DNA from: DATBLE01 sp963837265
Lineage (GTDB): Bacteria; Actinomycetota; Thermoleophilia; Gaiellales; Gaiellaceae
NCBI GenBank assembly: GCA_963837265.1
Contig: CAWIMQ010000001.1
Coordinates: forward strand, 868,001-932,000
DNA: 64,000 nt
Direction: 5' to 3'
Shown: positions 26,196-35,239 of the stretch, in pieces
How positions within the stretch are numbered: the stretch's first letter is position 1
Layout: each line of letters starts with the position of its first letter
Notes under the pieces: model-generated
Seen by the model: only the letters and a program-made list of their open reading frames with translations
Databases searched by the model: none
What the model was told of the DNA's origin: nothing
Program-made: the position numbers and the translations under genes

Positions 26196-27025
26196 ACGTT
26201 CCGCCGCTGACCTGGCTCTACGTGCCCGCCGACAGGCCCGACCGGGTCGAGAAGGCGCTCGCCTCGGCCGCCCACGCCGTGATCGTCGACCTCGAGGACG
26301 GGGTAGCGCCCCCGGCCAAGGAAGAGGCGCGGGCGAACCTGCCGTCCCTGCTCGGCCGATCCCGCGAGAAGCCGGTCTACGTGCGCGTCAACGGCCTGCG
26401 GACGGGGCTCACGCTGTACGACCTCCAGGTGGCGGCGGAGCTCGAGGGCGTCGAGGGCGTCAACATCCCGAAGGTGGAGGGGCCGGCCGACGTGGCGGCG
26501 GTGCTCGAGCTCCTGCCGCGGCGGTTGCAGGTCCACTGCCTGATCGAGTCGGCCGCCGGGCTGGAGGCCGCCTACGAGATCGCATCCGTGGAGCGCGTGA
26601 CCGGGATCTCCCTCGGAGAGGCCGATCTACGCTCCCAGACAGGTGCCATGGAGGCCGGGCTGGACTGGGCCCGCGGCCGTGTGATCAACGCCGCCGTCGC
26701 GGCCGGTCTCGGCCGCCCGCCACAGTCGGTGTACCCGAACGTCCGCGACGTCGAGGGCCTCGCGCGCTCGTGCCGGCGCGGCCGCGAGCTCGGACACCTC
26801 GGCCGGGCCGCCATCCACCCCGACCAGCTCCCCGTCATCGAGCATGCCTACCTGCCCACCGAGGAGGAGGTCGCCCGGGCGGGCGCGACGATCGAGCACC
26901 TCGAGCACAGCCTCGAGGCGGCGACCCTCGCCGGCGGCGAGCTCGTCGACGCCGCGATGCTCGGCGCGGCGCGCCTGCTCGTGGCGATCGCCGAGCGGTA
27001 CGGCACGGCCGGAGCCGCCGGCTGA
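26192..27025 (+). CDS. CitE-like CoA lyase (HpcH/HpaI aldolase family)
   Basis: A 277-residue TIM-barrel lyase related to the citrate lyase beta subunit, citramalyl-CoA and malyl-CoA lyases. Family motifs: LYVPADRPDRVEKAL, AVIVDLEDGVAP (metal/substrate acidic loop), VRVNGL, IESAAGLEAAYEIA and GEADLRSQTG. No citrate-lyase alpha or gamma gene is nearby, so it probably acts on a CoA ester made by the adjacent CoA transferase. The GTG at 26192 has GGAGGGA upstream and overlaps the previous stop. It is the last gene of the operon; the next 158 bases show no gene. Confidence 0.85.
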   Translation: MNVPPLTWLYVPADRPDRVEKALASAAHAVIVDLEDGVAPPAKEEARANLPSLLGRSREKPVYVRVNGLRTGLTLYDLQVAAELEGVEGVNIPKVEGPADVAAVLELLPRRLQVHCLIESAAGLEAAYEIASVERVTGISLGEADLRSQTGAMEAGLDWARGRVINAAVAAGLGRPPQSVYPNVRDVEGLARSCRRGRELGHLGRAAIHPDQLPVIEHAYLPTEEEVARAGATIEHLEHSLEAATLAGGELVDAAMLGAARLLVAIAERYGTAGAAG

Positions 27026-27183
27026 CTCCGCGGTTGCGGATCCGTGAGATGGTGGCACGGCGCACGGCGAGCGCGCGCCGCCCGGGCTCGCCGGCGGCCG
27101 AGCGTGACCGGCCGACACCGATGAGATTGCGCGCCACGGTCGGTCCAATGCACGAGGGTCAAGCGAATACGAGAGGAGAACGA

Positions 27184-27552
27184 ATGGCCGGTCAGTTCGT
27201 GCACATCGAGATCCCGGCGGATGACGTCGAGCAGGGGGTCGAGTTCTGGGGCTCCCTCTTCGGGTGGCAGTTCCAGTCGTACCCCGGCCCCTCGGAGTAC
27301 CACATGACGCAGATCGCCGAGCAGCAGGGCGCGGCGATCACGAACATGGAGCCCGGCAAGCGCGGCACCCGCTCCTACTTCGTGGTGGACGACATCAACG
27401 CCGGCGCCGCACGGGTGAGCGAGCTCGGCGGGAAGGCGAACGACCCGATGCCGGTCCCGAACATGGGCTGGTTCTCGACCTGCACGGATCCGCACGGGAA
27501 CGAGTTCGGCCTCTGGCAGAACGACGAGTCCGCGCCGGCTCCGAGCGAGTAG
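27184..27552 (+). CDS. VOC (glyoxalase/bleomycin-resistance) superfamily protein
   Basis: A 122-residue protein of the vicinal oxygen chelate fold: FVHIEIPADDVEQGVEFWGSLFGWQF, YFVVDDINAGAARVSELGG and FSTCTDPHGNEFGLWQ are the paired beta-alpha-beta units, with His and Glu metal-ligand positions partly kept. The group covers dioxygenases, isomerases and resistance proteins, so no reaction is assigned. The ATG at 27184 has GAGGAG seven bases upstream. It is flanked by a gap of about 160 bases before and a strong hairpin after, so it is probably its own unit. Confidence 0.8.
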   Translation: MAGQFVHIEIPADDVEQGVEFWGSLFGWQFQSYPGPSEYHMTQIAEQQGAAITNMEPGKRGTRSYFVVDDINAGAARVSELGGKANDPMPVPNMGWFSTCTDPHGNEFGLWQNDESAPAPSE

Positions 27553-27560
27553 CGCGCCGG

Positions 27561-27596
27561 GCCGGGCGGCGCCCCCGGCCGGGGGCGCCGCCCGGC
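27561..27596 (+). terminator. 16-bp perfect hairpin after the VOC gene
   Basis: Positions 27561-27576 pair perfectly with 27581-27596 around a GGCC loop. All G and C, no U-tract. From 27597 to about 27720 nothing else is recognisable. Confidence 0.7.
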
Positions 27597-27725
27597 GCGC
27601 CCTCGCGCTCGCACACGCGCTCCCGTCGGTCAGCGGGCGGGGCGAAGAGCTCCACGAGCTTCGACGGCTGCGGCGCCGAACCGGTGCTGATCTGGCCTCG
27701 AGCCCGTCGCCGCGTGGCCAGTCGT

Positions 27726-27743
27726 TTGACATTTGATTAGATT
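27726..27743 (+). promoter_or_regulatory. promoter/operator region of the GntR-family gene
   Basis: An AT-rich patch in GC-rich surroundings. TTGACA (27726-27731) is followed by ATTTGATTAGA (27731-27741), and TAGATT (27738-27743) stands 5 bases before the ATG at 27749 as a leaderless -10 box. TTGACA is too near TAGATT to be its -35, so part of the patch may be a regulator site. The core ATTTGATTAGA recurs with one change near 46392-46412. Confidence 0.4.
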
Positions 27744-27748
27744 GGCCC

Positions 27749-28432
27749 ATGGACGGCCCGAAGCTCTCGGCCCCGCCCAGCCGGCACCGGACGATGGCCG
27801 AGGCTGCCCTTGCCGCCCTCCAGGACGGGATCCTCACCGGCGAGCTGGCCCCGGGGATGCCGCTCCGGCTCGAGTGGCTCGCACACGCGCTCGACATGAG
27901 CGTCTCGCCGATCCGCGAGGCCGTGCGCCAGCTCGAGACCCTCGGGCTCGCCGAGCACGTCCCCCATCGCGGCACGCGTGTCAAGGAGCTCGAGCTCGCC
28001 GATCTTCGGGATACGTACGAGGTGCGCCTGGCGCTCGAGGCTCTCGCCGTCAGCCGGGCGGCAGAGCGCTTCTCGGAGGACGACACTCGCACGGCGAGCG
28101 AGTTCCTCGAGCGCTACGCCGAGGGGATCCGCCGGGAGGACCGCCGCGACGAGCGTGCCGCCCACGCCGGCTTCCACTTCACGCTCTACGCCGCCTCGGG
28201 CTCCGACTGGCTGGTTCGCCTGATCCGGCCCGCATGGGAGAACACGGAGCGGTACCGGGCCGCGTCACTCGGCCGGCGGGGCACCTCCGGAGAGGTCGTC
28301 AGGGAGCACGAGCGCATTCTGAGAGCGTGCCGCGACCACGACAGCAGCCGTGCCGCGGACGGGCTGCGGAGACACCTGACGAAGACCGCGAACCTGATCG
28401 CCCGACGCATGGGCAGCACCGATCTCTTCTGA
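27749..28432 (+). CDS. GntR-family regulator with FCD domain
   Basis: A 227-residue regulator. The winged helix is at residues 15-80 (LQDGILTGELAPGMPLRLEWLA, then MSVSPIREAVRQLETLGLAEH). The C-terminal all-helical FCD domain shows the metal/ligand histidines and acids in its last part (HAGFHFTLY, VREHERILRAC, LRRHL). FCD regulators answer to small organic acids such as oxo or sugar acids. It immediately precedes the LLM oxidoreductase and the HyuA/HyuB-like genes with only 10 bases between, so it probably controls them and itself, and perhaps the divergent cluster at 44-50 kb through the shared ATTTGAT-type site. Confidence 0.87.
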   Translation: MDGPKLSAPPSRHRTMAEAALAALQDGILTGELAPGMPLRLEWLAHALDMSVSPIREAVRQLETLGLAEHVPHRGTRVKELELADLRDTYEVRLALEALAVSRAAERFSEDDTRTASEFLERYAEGIRREDRRDERAAHAGFHFTLYAASGSDWLVRLIRPAWENTERYRAASLGRRGTSGEVVREHERILRACRDHDSSRAADGLRRHLTKTANLIARRMGSTDLF

Positions 28433-28442
28433 CGCCGGGACG

Positions 28443-29432
28443 TTGGCGGCGCTCGATCTCGGCATCGTCCCCACGCTCGCGGCGAGCGAGGCCGTCGAGC
28501 TGGCCGTCTCCGCCGAGGCGCTCGGCTTCGACGGAGTCTGGGTCGCCGATTCGCAGTCGGTCTTCCGCGACGCATTCGCGATTCTCGCGATCTGCGCCGT
28601 CCGGACGGATCGGATGCTGCTCTGCACCGGCGTCACCAACCCGGTCACCCGTCACCCGGCCGTGCTTGCAGGCAGCTTCGCCACGCTCGACGAGCTGGCC
28701 CCGGGTCGGGTCGTGCTCGCGCTGGGTCGCGGCGAGAGCGCGGTGCGCACCGCCGGCCTCGTCCCCGCGAGCCTCGAGCGGCTGGAGAAGGCGGTTGTCG
28801 CGCTGCGGGCGCTGCTCGCCGGCGAGACGACGACCTGGAACGGCGAGGAGATCCGGATGGCGTGGCCTGTACGACCGGTTCCGATCTACCTGGCCGCCTC
28901 GGGCCCTCGCACCTTGCGGCTGGCGGGCAGGATCGCAGACGGCGTGCTCTTCCAGGTCGGTGCGGCACCGGACCTCGTCCGGTGGGCGCTCGCCCAGATC
29001 GAGGCCGGAGCGCACGAGGCGGGCCGGAGCATCGAAGACCTGGTCGTGTGCATGCGCGTCGGCTGCGCCGTCGCCGACGACCCGGCTCGGGCGCGAGAGG
29101 CGGTTTCCGCGTACGCGTCGGTCGCCGCGAAGACGATCTTCGACGCCGTGCCCGAGGAGAGCCTGCCTGCCCCGCTCGTCGAGGAGGTGCAGGCGCTCCG
29201 CCGCGCGTACGACTACCACGAGCACGCCGGGGAAGCCGCCCGCCACGGGCGGTTCCTGACGCGGGGGCTGCTGGAGTCGGTCGCGATCGCCGGCACGCCC
29301 GAGGAGGCGGCGGAACGGCTGCGCGAGCTCGCCGGTCTCGGGCCCGATCGGATCGTGATCACGTTCGCCGCGACCGACGCGCGGACGATCGCCCGAACGC
29401 TGAGCGAGCGCGTGCTCCCGGTGCTGCGGTGA
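28443..29432 (+). CDS. LLM-class (luciferase-like) oxidoreductase 1
   Basis: A 329-residue bacterial-luciferase-fold TIM-barrel oxidoreductase. ALGFDGVWVADSQ, GVTNPVTRHPAVLAGSFATLDELAPGRVVLALGRG and PVPIYLAASGPRTLRLAGRIADGVLF are the standard cofactor-pocket segments. Such enzymes use FMN or F420; the actinobacterial setting and likeness to methylene-tetrahydromethanopterin-reductase-type proteins slightly favour F420. The start is TTG at 28443, the only one that keeps the first strand. A partner of the HyuA/B-like pair downstream, it may prepare that pair's substrate or handle its product. Confidence 0.83.
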   Translation: MAALDLGIVPTLAASEAVELAVSAEALGFDGVWVADSQSVFRDAFAILAICAVRTDRMLLCTGVTNPVTRHPAVLAGSFATLDELAPGRVVLALGRGESAVRTAGLVPASLERLEKAVVALRALLAGETTTWNGEEIRMAWPVRPVPIYLAASGPRTLRLAGRIADGVLFQVGAAPDLVRWALAQIEAGAHEAGRSIEDLVVCMRVGCAVADDPARAREAVSAYASVAAKTIFDAVPEESLPAPLVEEVQALRRAYDYHEHAGEAARHGRFLTRGLLESVAIAGTPEEAAERLRELAGLGPDRIVITFAATDARTIARTLSERVLPVLR

Positions 29433-29454
29433 CCATCGACCGGAGGATGCCGGA

Positions 29455-31542
29455 GTGGGTCTGACGGTCGGAATCGACGTCGGCGGCACGTTCACGGACA
29501 CCGTCGTCATGGACGAGTCCGGGACGGTCGCGTCGTACAAGAGCCCGACCACGCCCGACGCCCTGCTCGACGGACTGCTCGCGAACCTGACGGAGGCGGG
29601 ACGGGAGCGCGGGCTCGAGCTCGAGGCAACCCTGGCCGCCGTCGACCGGATCGCCCACGGCACCACCGCCGCCACCAACGCCTACCTCGAGCGCCGCGGC
29701 GCAAAGGTCGCGCTCGTGACGACGCGAGGGTTCGAGGACGTGATCTTCATGCAGCGACAGCTGGGCATGACCGCAGGCCTTTCGCCGGCGGATCTCACCG
29801 ACTATGCGAAACGACGCGCTCCGGACCCCCTCTGTCCGCGCCGGCTCGTGTTCGGCATCCGGGAGCGAGTCGACTACTCGGGAACCGCGGTCGGCAGGCT
29901 GCGCGAGGACGACGTCCGCCTGGCGTGCGCCGCGATGCGCGACGAAGCCGTGGAGGCGGTGGCGATCTGCTTCCTCTGGTCGTTCAAGAACCCCGCGCAC
30001 GAGCGGCGCGCGGCCGAGATCGTGCGCGAGGAGCTGCCGGGGGCGTATCTCTCGGTCTCGAGCGAGCTGGTTCCCCGCATCGGCGAGTACGAACGCACCG
30101 CGACAACGCTGGTCAACGCCTACCTCGGCCCGCGGATCGCCGGCTACATGGACGCGCTCGACGAGCGCCTCGGCGCCAGGAACCTCCTGCTCCTCGACTC
30201 GAGCGGAAGCGTGATGACGCCTGCGGAGGCGGGCAAGGCCCCGGTGCGCTTGCTCCTCTCGGGACCGTCCGGCGGCGTCACTGCCTCACAGCACCTCGGA
30301 GCAGCGCTCGGGCACGAGAACGTGATCACCTTCGACATGGGTGGCACGTCGACCGACGTCGGCCTGATCGTCGGCGGCGCCGCAGCGCGGCGGCACGAGA
30401 CGGTCGCGGGCAAGTACCACTTCCTGCTCCCCATGGTCGACGTGCGGACGATCGGCGCGGGCGGCGGCTCGATCGCCCGGGTCGAGGACGGCGGCTACCT
30501 CCGGGTGGGGCCAGCGAGCGCAGGTGCCGTCCCCGGCCCGGCCTGCTACGGCCGCGGAGGGGAGCAGCCGACCGTCACGGACGCCGATCTCGTCCTGGGG
30601 ATCATCGACCCGGAGTACTTCCTCGGCGGGCGCATCCGGATCGACGTCGAGGCGGCTCGACGTGCGATCGAGACCCACGTGTCCATCCCCCTCGGAGTGG
30701 AGGTCGAGGAGGCGGCGGCAGGGATCAAGCGGGTCGTGGACGCGCGCATGGGCGACCTCCTGCACACCGTCACCGTCGAGCAGGGCCACGACCCGCGCGA
30801 GTTCGTCCTCTACGCGTTCGGGGGCGCAGGCGGAACGCATGCCCCTGCGTTCGCGCTCGAGCTCGTGGACGAGATCGTGGTCCCTTCGAGCCAGTCGGTT
30901 CACTCCGCCTTCGGAGCGATCGCGTCCGACATCGCGCTGACGGTCGAGCTGGCGGCGCCGGTGCGCCTGGCCCGTAGGGACGGCGGTGCCGAGGCCGACC
31001 CCGAACTGATCGAGAGCCTCTTTCGCCGGCTCGAGGGGCAGGCCCACGACCGGCTCGCCGCCCAGGGCGTCGGCGAGGCCAGCCGCGAGCTCGTCCGGCT
31101 CGTCGAGGTTCGCTTCACGCGGCAGACCAAGACGATCCCGGTCCGCTACCACGGCTCGGTGCCGCGCCTGCTCGAGGACTTCCTCCGCGCCTACGGCGCC
31201 CGCTACAGCCCGGACGCGATCCCGGAGACGTCGGGGTTCGAGCTCGTCACCTTCCTCGTCGAGGCGCGCGGCCGGCTGCCGAGGCCGGAGCTGGCGCGCT
31301 TCGACGACGCCGGCCCCGACCCGTCGAGCGCCGCCCGAGGCAGCAGGCGCGCCTACGACTCGGCCGCCCGGGCGTTCGTGGAGAGCGCGATCTTCGACGG
31401 CAGCGGGCTGCGCCCCGGGAACGTCGTCGCCGGGCCCGCGATCGTCGAATACCCCGGCACGACGGTCGTGATCCTCTCCGACCAGCAGGGTCTCGTCGAC
31501 GAGCTGCTCGGGGTCTCGATCGCCGGCTCGGCGAGGCGATGA
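29455..31542 (+). CDS. HyuA / acetone-carboxylase-beta-like ATPase subunit 1
   Basis: A 695-residue protein of the hydantoinase A / 5-oxoprolinase / acetone carboxylase beta family. The actin-like ATP site is seen at the N-terminus (GIDVGGTFTDTVVMD) and in the middle (ITFDMGGTSTDVGLIVGG), with IGAGGGSIARV and GPACYGRGG following. It would phosphorylate or otherwise activate substrate using ATP, working with the HyuB-like partner that overlaps it. GTG 29455 has GGAGG nine bases upstream. The partner carries a gamma-like zinc domain, which points to a carboxylase-like complex rather than a hydantoinase. A close paralogue is encoded at 37596-39710. Confidence 0.85.
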   Translation: MGLTVGIDVGGTFTDTVVMDESGTVASYKSPTTPDALLDGLLANLTEAGRERGLELEATLAAVDRIAHGTTAATNAYLERRGAKVALVTTRGFEDVIFMQRQLGMTAGLSPADLTDYAKRRAPDPLCPRRLVFGIRERVDYSGTAVGRLREDDVRLACAAMRDEAVEAVAICFLWSFKNPAHERRAAEIVREELPGAYLSVSSELVPRIGEYERTATTLVNAYLGPRIAGYMDALDERLGARNLLLLDSSGSVMTPAEAGKAPVRLLLSGPSGGVTASQHLGAALGHENVITFDMGGTSTDVGLIVGGAAARRHETVAGKYHFLLPMVDVRTIGAGGGSIARVEDGGYLRVGPASAGAVPGPACYGRGGEQPTVTDADLVLGIIDPEYFLGGRIRIDVEAARRAIETHVSIPLGVEVEEAAAGIKRVVDARMGDLLHTVTVEQGHDPREFVLYAFGGAGGTHAPAFALELVDEIVVPSSQSVHSAFGAIASDIALTVELAAPVRLARRDGGAEADPELIESLFRRLEGQAHDRLAAQGVGEASRELVRLVEVRFTRQTKTIPVRYHGSVPRLLEDFLRAYGARYSPDAIPETSGFELVTFLVEARGRLPRPELARFDDAGPDPSSAARGSRRAYDSAARAFVESAIFDGSGLRPGNVVAGPAIVEYPGTTVVILSDQQGLVDELLGVSIAGSARR

Positions 31543-33767
31543 GGCCGGTGGACGGCTCCTCCGCCTACGTCCTCGGCCCCAGCGTGGCCGACTGGGACGT
31601 CCTCCGACGGGAGCCGGCCGTCGATGCCGTCACGTTCGAGATCGTGCGGCACAAGCTCGAGGCAATCAACCAGGAGCAGGCGATCGCGCTCAAGGAGGTG
31701 TCGGTCTCGCCCATCGTCACCGACGCCAGCGACTTCAACAACGCCCTGTACACGGCGGACGGACGGATCGCGTCGATGGGGCCGCAGGTCGTCTTCCACT
31801 CCGGCTCGATGCCGATCGTGCTGCGCCACGTGATCCGGCTGTTCGAAGACGACATCGGCGAAGGCGACATGTTCGTCGTCAACGACCCGTACTACGGAGC
31901 CGTCCATCACCCCGACATCTCCCTCGTCGCGCCGATCTTCCACGCCGGCGAGCTCGTCGCGTGGGCCGGTGTCGCGGCACACCAGGTGGACATGGGCGGC
32001 CTCAGCGTCGGCTCGATCTCGGTGCGTGCCCGCGAGAAGCAGCAGGAAGGGCTGATGATGCCGCCGATCAAGCTGATCGAGGGCGGGCGGCTGCGCCAGG
32101 ACGTCTGGCGGATGATCATGAACGCGACCAGGCAGCCGCAGATCGTCGGCCTCGACCTGCGCGGCTTCATCGCCTCGAACGCGGTGGGGCGCGACCGCCT
32201 GCGCGACCTGATCGCCCGGTACGGCGCGGCAACGGTGACGACGGTGATGGAGGAGCTGATCAGGTACTCGGAGCGGCGGATGCGCGAGCGCCTGCGGACG
32301 CTTCCCGACGGCGAGTTCCGCGCCCGCGGCTGGATCGACCACGACGGCGAGGCGAACAGGATCTACCGGATCGACGTCCGCCTCGAGAAGCGCGACGACA
32401 CGCTGCTCTGCGATCTGTCCGAGTCGTCCCCGCAGTCGCCCACGTACCTCAACTCGGCCGAGGGCGCGCTCGTCGGAGCGGTGTTCGGCGGAGTGGCCCC
32501 GTTCCTCGGCGGGGGCATCCCCTGGAACCAGGGGATCCTGAACGCGGTCGAGGTGATCGCGCCGCCGGGAACGATCGTCAACGCCGAGCCGCCGGCGGCG
32601 ACGGGCGCGGCGACGATCGCGGTCGGCTGGACGGTGATGACCGTCGCCGGGATGGCCGTCTCCCGGCTGCTCGCCTTCTCCCCCGAGCTGCGCGACCACT
32701 CCTTCGCCGGGACGCACGGGACGTTCGCCGCCCTCTTCACCGGCGACCGCAACCAGCACGGCGAGGGCTACGGCAACCAGCTCATCGACGCGCAGATCGG
32801 AGGCGGCGGCGCGTCCGCCGTGGCCGACGGGATCGACCAGTCCGGCGGGCTGCCCGCCCCGAAGCCGCACATCGCGAACGTGGAGTCGAACGAGCTGCAC
32901 GGTCCCTTCCTCTTCCTGTACCGCGCGTTCTTCCCCGACACCGGCGGCGCCGGCACTTTCCGCGGCGGCCGGGCGGCCGGCACCGCCTGGACGCCCCACG
33001 GCGTCGAGCGCCTGCGGAACGCGATCACCGCCCACGGCGTCGAAGTGCCCGTCTCCTACGGGCAGTTCGGGGGGTGGCCGGGCGTGTGCAACCGCCAGAT
33101 GATCGTCTACCGCACCCGCCTGAAGGAGCTGCTCGCCGCGGGCGAGCAGCCGCTCGTGCTCGAGTCGGTTGTCGAGCCGCTCGATCTCGACCGGCTCGGC
33201 GGCGACGTCCGCATGCTGGAGGCGAAGGTGGACGAGTTCCTGCTCGAGCCCGGCGACGTCCTCCAGTACACCTGGCAGGGAGGCGGAGGGTACGGCGACC
33301 CGCTCGGCCGCGATCCCGCGCGGGTGGCAGGCGACGTCGAGGACGGGATCGTCTCGGAGCGCGTCGCACGAGAGATGTACGGACTGGGCGGAGACCGAGA
33401 CGCCCTGCGGCGTGCCCGACTCCGACGCGCCGAGGCGCCGCCCGCCGGCGGCGGCGGCGAGCGCGGCGAGCCGGTCGGGTCGATCGGCCTCTCCCTCGTG
33501 CTCGCGCGCACCGCGTCCGGGCTCCAGGTCGAGTGCGAGTGCGGCCACGTCTTCGGCCCGGCACGGGAGAACTGGAAGGAGCGAGCCGCGCGGCGCATCC
33601 TCGAGACGGCCGACCTGCCGCCCGGGATGACCGTCCACACCGACCTCGAGCTCGTGCAGTACCTCTGCCCGGCGTGCGGCCGGCAGCACGCGGTCGACGT
33701 CCAGGAGCGCGGCGGCCCACCGCTCCAGGACTTCCGGCTCGACGGGGCGTGGAGCCCGGCTTCCTGA
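31539..33767 (+). CDS. HyuB / acetone-carboxylase-alpha-like subunit with fused gamma-like domain, copy 1
   Basis: A 742-residue protein. Residues about 25-600 are a HyuB/acetone-carboxylase-alpha domain (DPVTFEI-type start as VDAVTFEIVRHKLEAIN, GDMFVVNDPYYGAVHHPD, AREKQQEGLMMPPIKL, GGGGYGDPLGRDP). The last 85 residues are extra: CECGHVFGPARENWK, then YLCPACGRQHAVDVQERG. This C-x-C-G ... C-x-x-C-G pattern with the NWK stretch is that of the acetone carboxylase gamma subunit, a zinc-binding piece. Thus alpha and gamma seem fused. The ATG overlaps the HyuA stop (ATGA). Likely an ATP-dependent carboxylase or hydrolase of a ketone, amide or lactam; substrate unknown. Confidence 0.82.
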   Translation: MRPVDGSSAYVLGPSVADWDVLRREPAVDAVTFEIVRHKLEAINQEQAIALKEVSVSPIVTDASDFNNALYTADGRIASMGPQVVFHSGSMPIVLRHVIRLFEDDIGEGDMFVVNDPYYGAVHHPDISLVAPIFHAGELVAWAGVAAHQVDMGGLSVGSISVRAREKQQEGLMMPPIKLIEGGRLRQDVWRMIMNATRQPQIVGLDLRGFIASNAVGRDRLRDLIARYGAATVTTVMEELIRYSERRMRERLRTLPDGEFRARGWIDHDGEANRIYRIDVRLEKRDDTLLCDLSESSPQSPTYLNSAEGALVGAVFGGVAPFLGGGIPWNQGILNAVEVIAPPGTIVNAEPPAATGAATIAVGWTVMTVAGMAVSRLLAFSPELRDHSFAGTHGTFAALFTGDRNQHGEGYGNQLIDAQIGGGGASAVADGIDQSGGLPAPKPHIANVESNELHGPFLFLYRAFFPDTGGAGTFRGGRAAGTAWTPHGVERLRNAITAHGVEVPVSYGQFGGWPGVCNRQMIVYRTRLKELLAAGEQPLVLESVVEPLDLDRLGGDVRMLEAKVDEFLLEPGDVLQYTWQGGGGYGDPLGRDPARVAGDVEDGIVSERVAREMYGLGGDRDALRRARLRRAEAPPAGGGGERGEPVGSIGLSLVLARTASGLQVECECGHVFGPARENWKERAARRILETADLPPGMTVHTDLELVQYLCPACGRQHAVDVQERGGPPLQDFRLDGAWSPAS

Positions 33768-33780
33768 GCCGGCTCTGGGG

Positions 33781-34305
33781 CTATTGGTCGAGCGTGCGCA
33801 TGAGCCGCAGAGAGACCCTGTGCTCCTCCGGGTGCGATCCCCACCCCGGGCGCTCTCCGCGCAGTTCGAAGCCACGCGCCTTGTAGAAGGGCAGTCCCTT
33901 GACGTTCTCGGGCTCAACGCTCACCCACTGCTCCCGTGCGCCCCGGGCTCGCTGCTGCTCCGTGATCGCATCGAGCAGGAGGCTGCCGATCCCCTCGCCC
34001 CGCCTGGCCGGGTCGAGGTAGAGGACGAAGATCTCGCCGACGCCGGAATCGATCATGCCGCCGCCTCCAGCCCCGATCACTCTCCCGTGTTCGACCGCGA
34101 CAATCCAGCCGTCCCAGTCTTCCGGCGCGGAGATCTCTGCACCGATCCGCTCGGGTGTGTAGTACTCGGCGATCGTCGCCTCGATCCGCTCTGGTTCGTA
34201 GATGCCTTTGTACGTGTCTCGCCAGCCTTCGGCGCACACCCGCGCAATTCCGGCGGCGTCGTCCGATTCGGCGCGGCGAATGCAGATCGCGCTCACGCGT
34301 TCCAT
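33781..34305 (-). CDS. GNAT family N-acetyltransferase
   Basis: A 174-residue GNAT acetyltransferase. Acetyl-CoA motif A is in VLYLDPARRGEGIGSLLLDAI (the R/Q-x-x-G-x-G loop reads RRGEGIG), followed by VSVEPENVKGLPFYKARGFE, the motif B end with the tyrosine. It begins with the usual IRRAESDDAAGIARVCAEGW. The ATG at 34305 has AAGG just upstream. It is convergent with the HyuB-like gene, with only 13 bases between the stops. Substrate unknown. Confidence 0.85.
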   Translation of the reverse strand: MERVSAICIRRAESDDAAGIARVCAEGWRDTYKGIYEPERIEATIAEYYTPERIGAEISAPEDWDGWIVAVEHGRVIGAGGGGMIDSGVGEIFVLYLDPARRGEGIGSLLLDAITEQQRARGAREQWVSVEPENVKGLPFYKARGFELRGERPGWGSHPEEHRVSLRLMRTLDQ

Positions 34306-34414
34306 CCTTGCCGATGTTCGTTGTGTGGACTTTACGCCGATTACCCGGCGGATCCAGCGGCGCCAGGCCGCCCTGGGCGAGTGAGTCCAGAAATGTTCCC
34401 CGGAGGTCGCGCTC

Positions 34415-34420
34415 TAGGAT
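34415..34420 (+). promoter_or_regulatory. -10 element of the VOC gene at 34428
   Basis: TAGGAT at 34415-34420, seven bases before the GTG at 34428; leaderless arrangement. Confidence 0.4.
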
Positions 34421-34427
34421 TGAGGGC

Positions 34428-34829
34428 GTGTCGCCGCCCGTGACGCTTCCCCTCATCGACCACTTGGCCCTGCGAGTACGTGACGAGAGACGCAGCCGCA
34501 CCTTCTACGAGCAGGCCCTCGAGCCGTTCGGAGTGAAGGTAGTGGAGAGCTCGCGGGGGCCTGGGTTCGCCATCGAGGGCGGTGGAGATTTCTGGATCGA
34601 GGAGGGGGAACCCCCGGCCGCTCCCGTTCATGTGGCCTTCGCCGCAGCCGACCGAGCCACCGTCGACAAGTTCCACCGCGCCGCTGTCGAAGCCGGCGGC
34701 TGCGACAACGGCGCACCGGGTCTTCGCCCGCATTACCACGCCGGGTATTACGCAGCGTTCGTCATTGACCCGGACGGGAACAACGTCGAAGCGGTCTTCC
34801 ACGGGGACCGCCAGCCGCCAGCCACGTGA
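34428..34829 (+). CDS. VOC (glyoxalase) superfamily protein
   Basis: A 133-residue vicinal-oxygen-chelate-fold protein: LIDHLALRVRDERRSRTFYEQAL opens the first unit and YYAAFVIDPDGNNVEAVFHG is the usual closing strand with the metal Glu. GTG at 34428 follows a TAGGAT box; an in-frame GTG at 34440 is the alternative start. It is divergent from the GNAT gene with about 120 featureless bases between. The exact reaction cannot be said; the family pattern fits lactoylglutathione-lyase-like proteins only in a general way. Confidence 0.78.
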   Translation: MSPPVTLPLIDHLALRVRDERRSRTFYEQALEPFGVKVVESSRGPGFAIEGGGDFWIEEGEPPAAPVHVAFAAADRATVDKFHRAAVEAGGCDNGAPGLRPHYHAGYYAAFVIDPDGNNVEAVFHGDRQPPAT

Positions 34830-35239
34830 CGCTCGCCTGCGCCGGCGTTCGCGAATGTCCATTGACGATGGGACGCGATCGCCACGTACCCGCCGGGGAA
34901 CCGGACGCACCGATGCGCCAGGGTGTGGGAACGACGCCCGAGCAACTCCAAGTCGTGCGAACCCGCTACGTGGCGCTTGAACTTATCGAGGCCGTCAATG
35001 ATGGGCTGGCCGCGAGAGGGCTTGAAATAGAAGACGTGTGGAGCGGCGTTGAGGCTTCGCGCCGTGTGGTCGATGCCATGTCCGGCGGCGACGTAGCGGT
35101 GTCACTTCTGACCGACCCATCAGTGGGCCAGGCTAGGTTCGGAGTGACAGGACGATCGCGCCGTCCGCTCCCGCGACTACCTCGCGCAGCGCTTGTGCCG
35201 CCTGATCGAGCGGACGGACGGACGCGATCGGCACGCTAA
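34826..35239 (+). CDS. uncertain hypothetical protein, possibly a truncated gene
   Basis: An open frame of 137 codons beginning with a GTG that overlaps the VOC stop (GTGA). Residues about 36-98 look protein-like (TTPEQLQVVRTRYVALELIE, RGLEIEDVWSGVEASRRVVD), with lower GC than around. The last 35 codons run antisense into the quinone-oxidoreductase gene and are Arg/Pro-rich, so the natural end was probably lost or lies elsewhere. I recognise no family. It could be a remnant cut by an insertion or deletion. Confidence 0.3.
   Translation: MTLACAGVRECPLTMGRDRHVPAGEPDAPMRQGVGTTPEQLQVVRTRYVALELIEAVNDGLAARGLEIEDVWSGVEASRRVVDAMSGGDVAVSLLTDPSVGQARFGVTGRSRRPLPRLPRAALVPPDRADGRTRSAR

Noticed and set aside
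29455..33767. Hydantoinase or 5-oxoprolinase
   Set aside because: The family name would allow it, but the fused gamma-like zinc domain points to the acetone carboxylase branch; kept only as an alternative.
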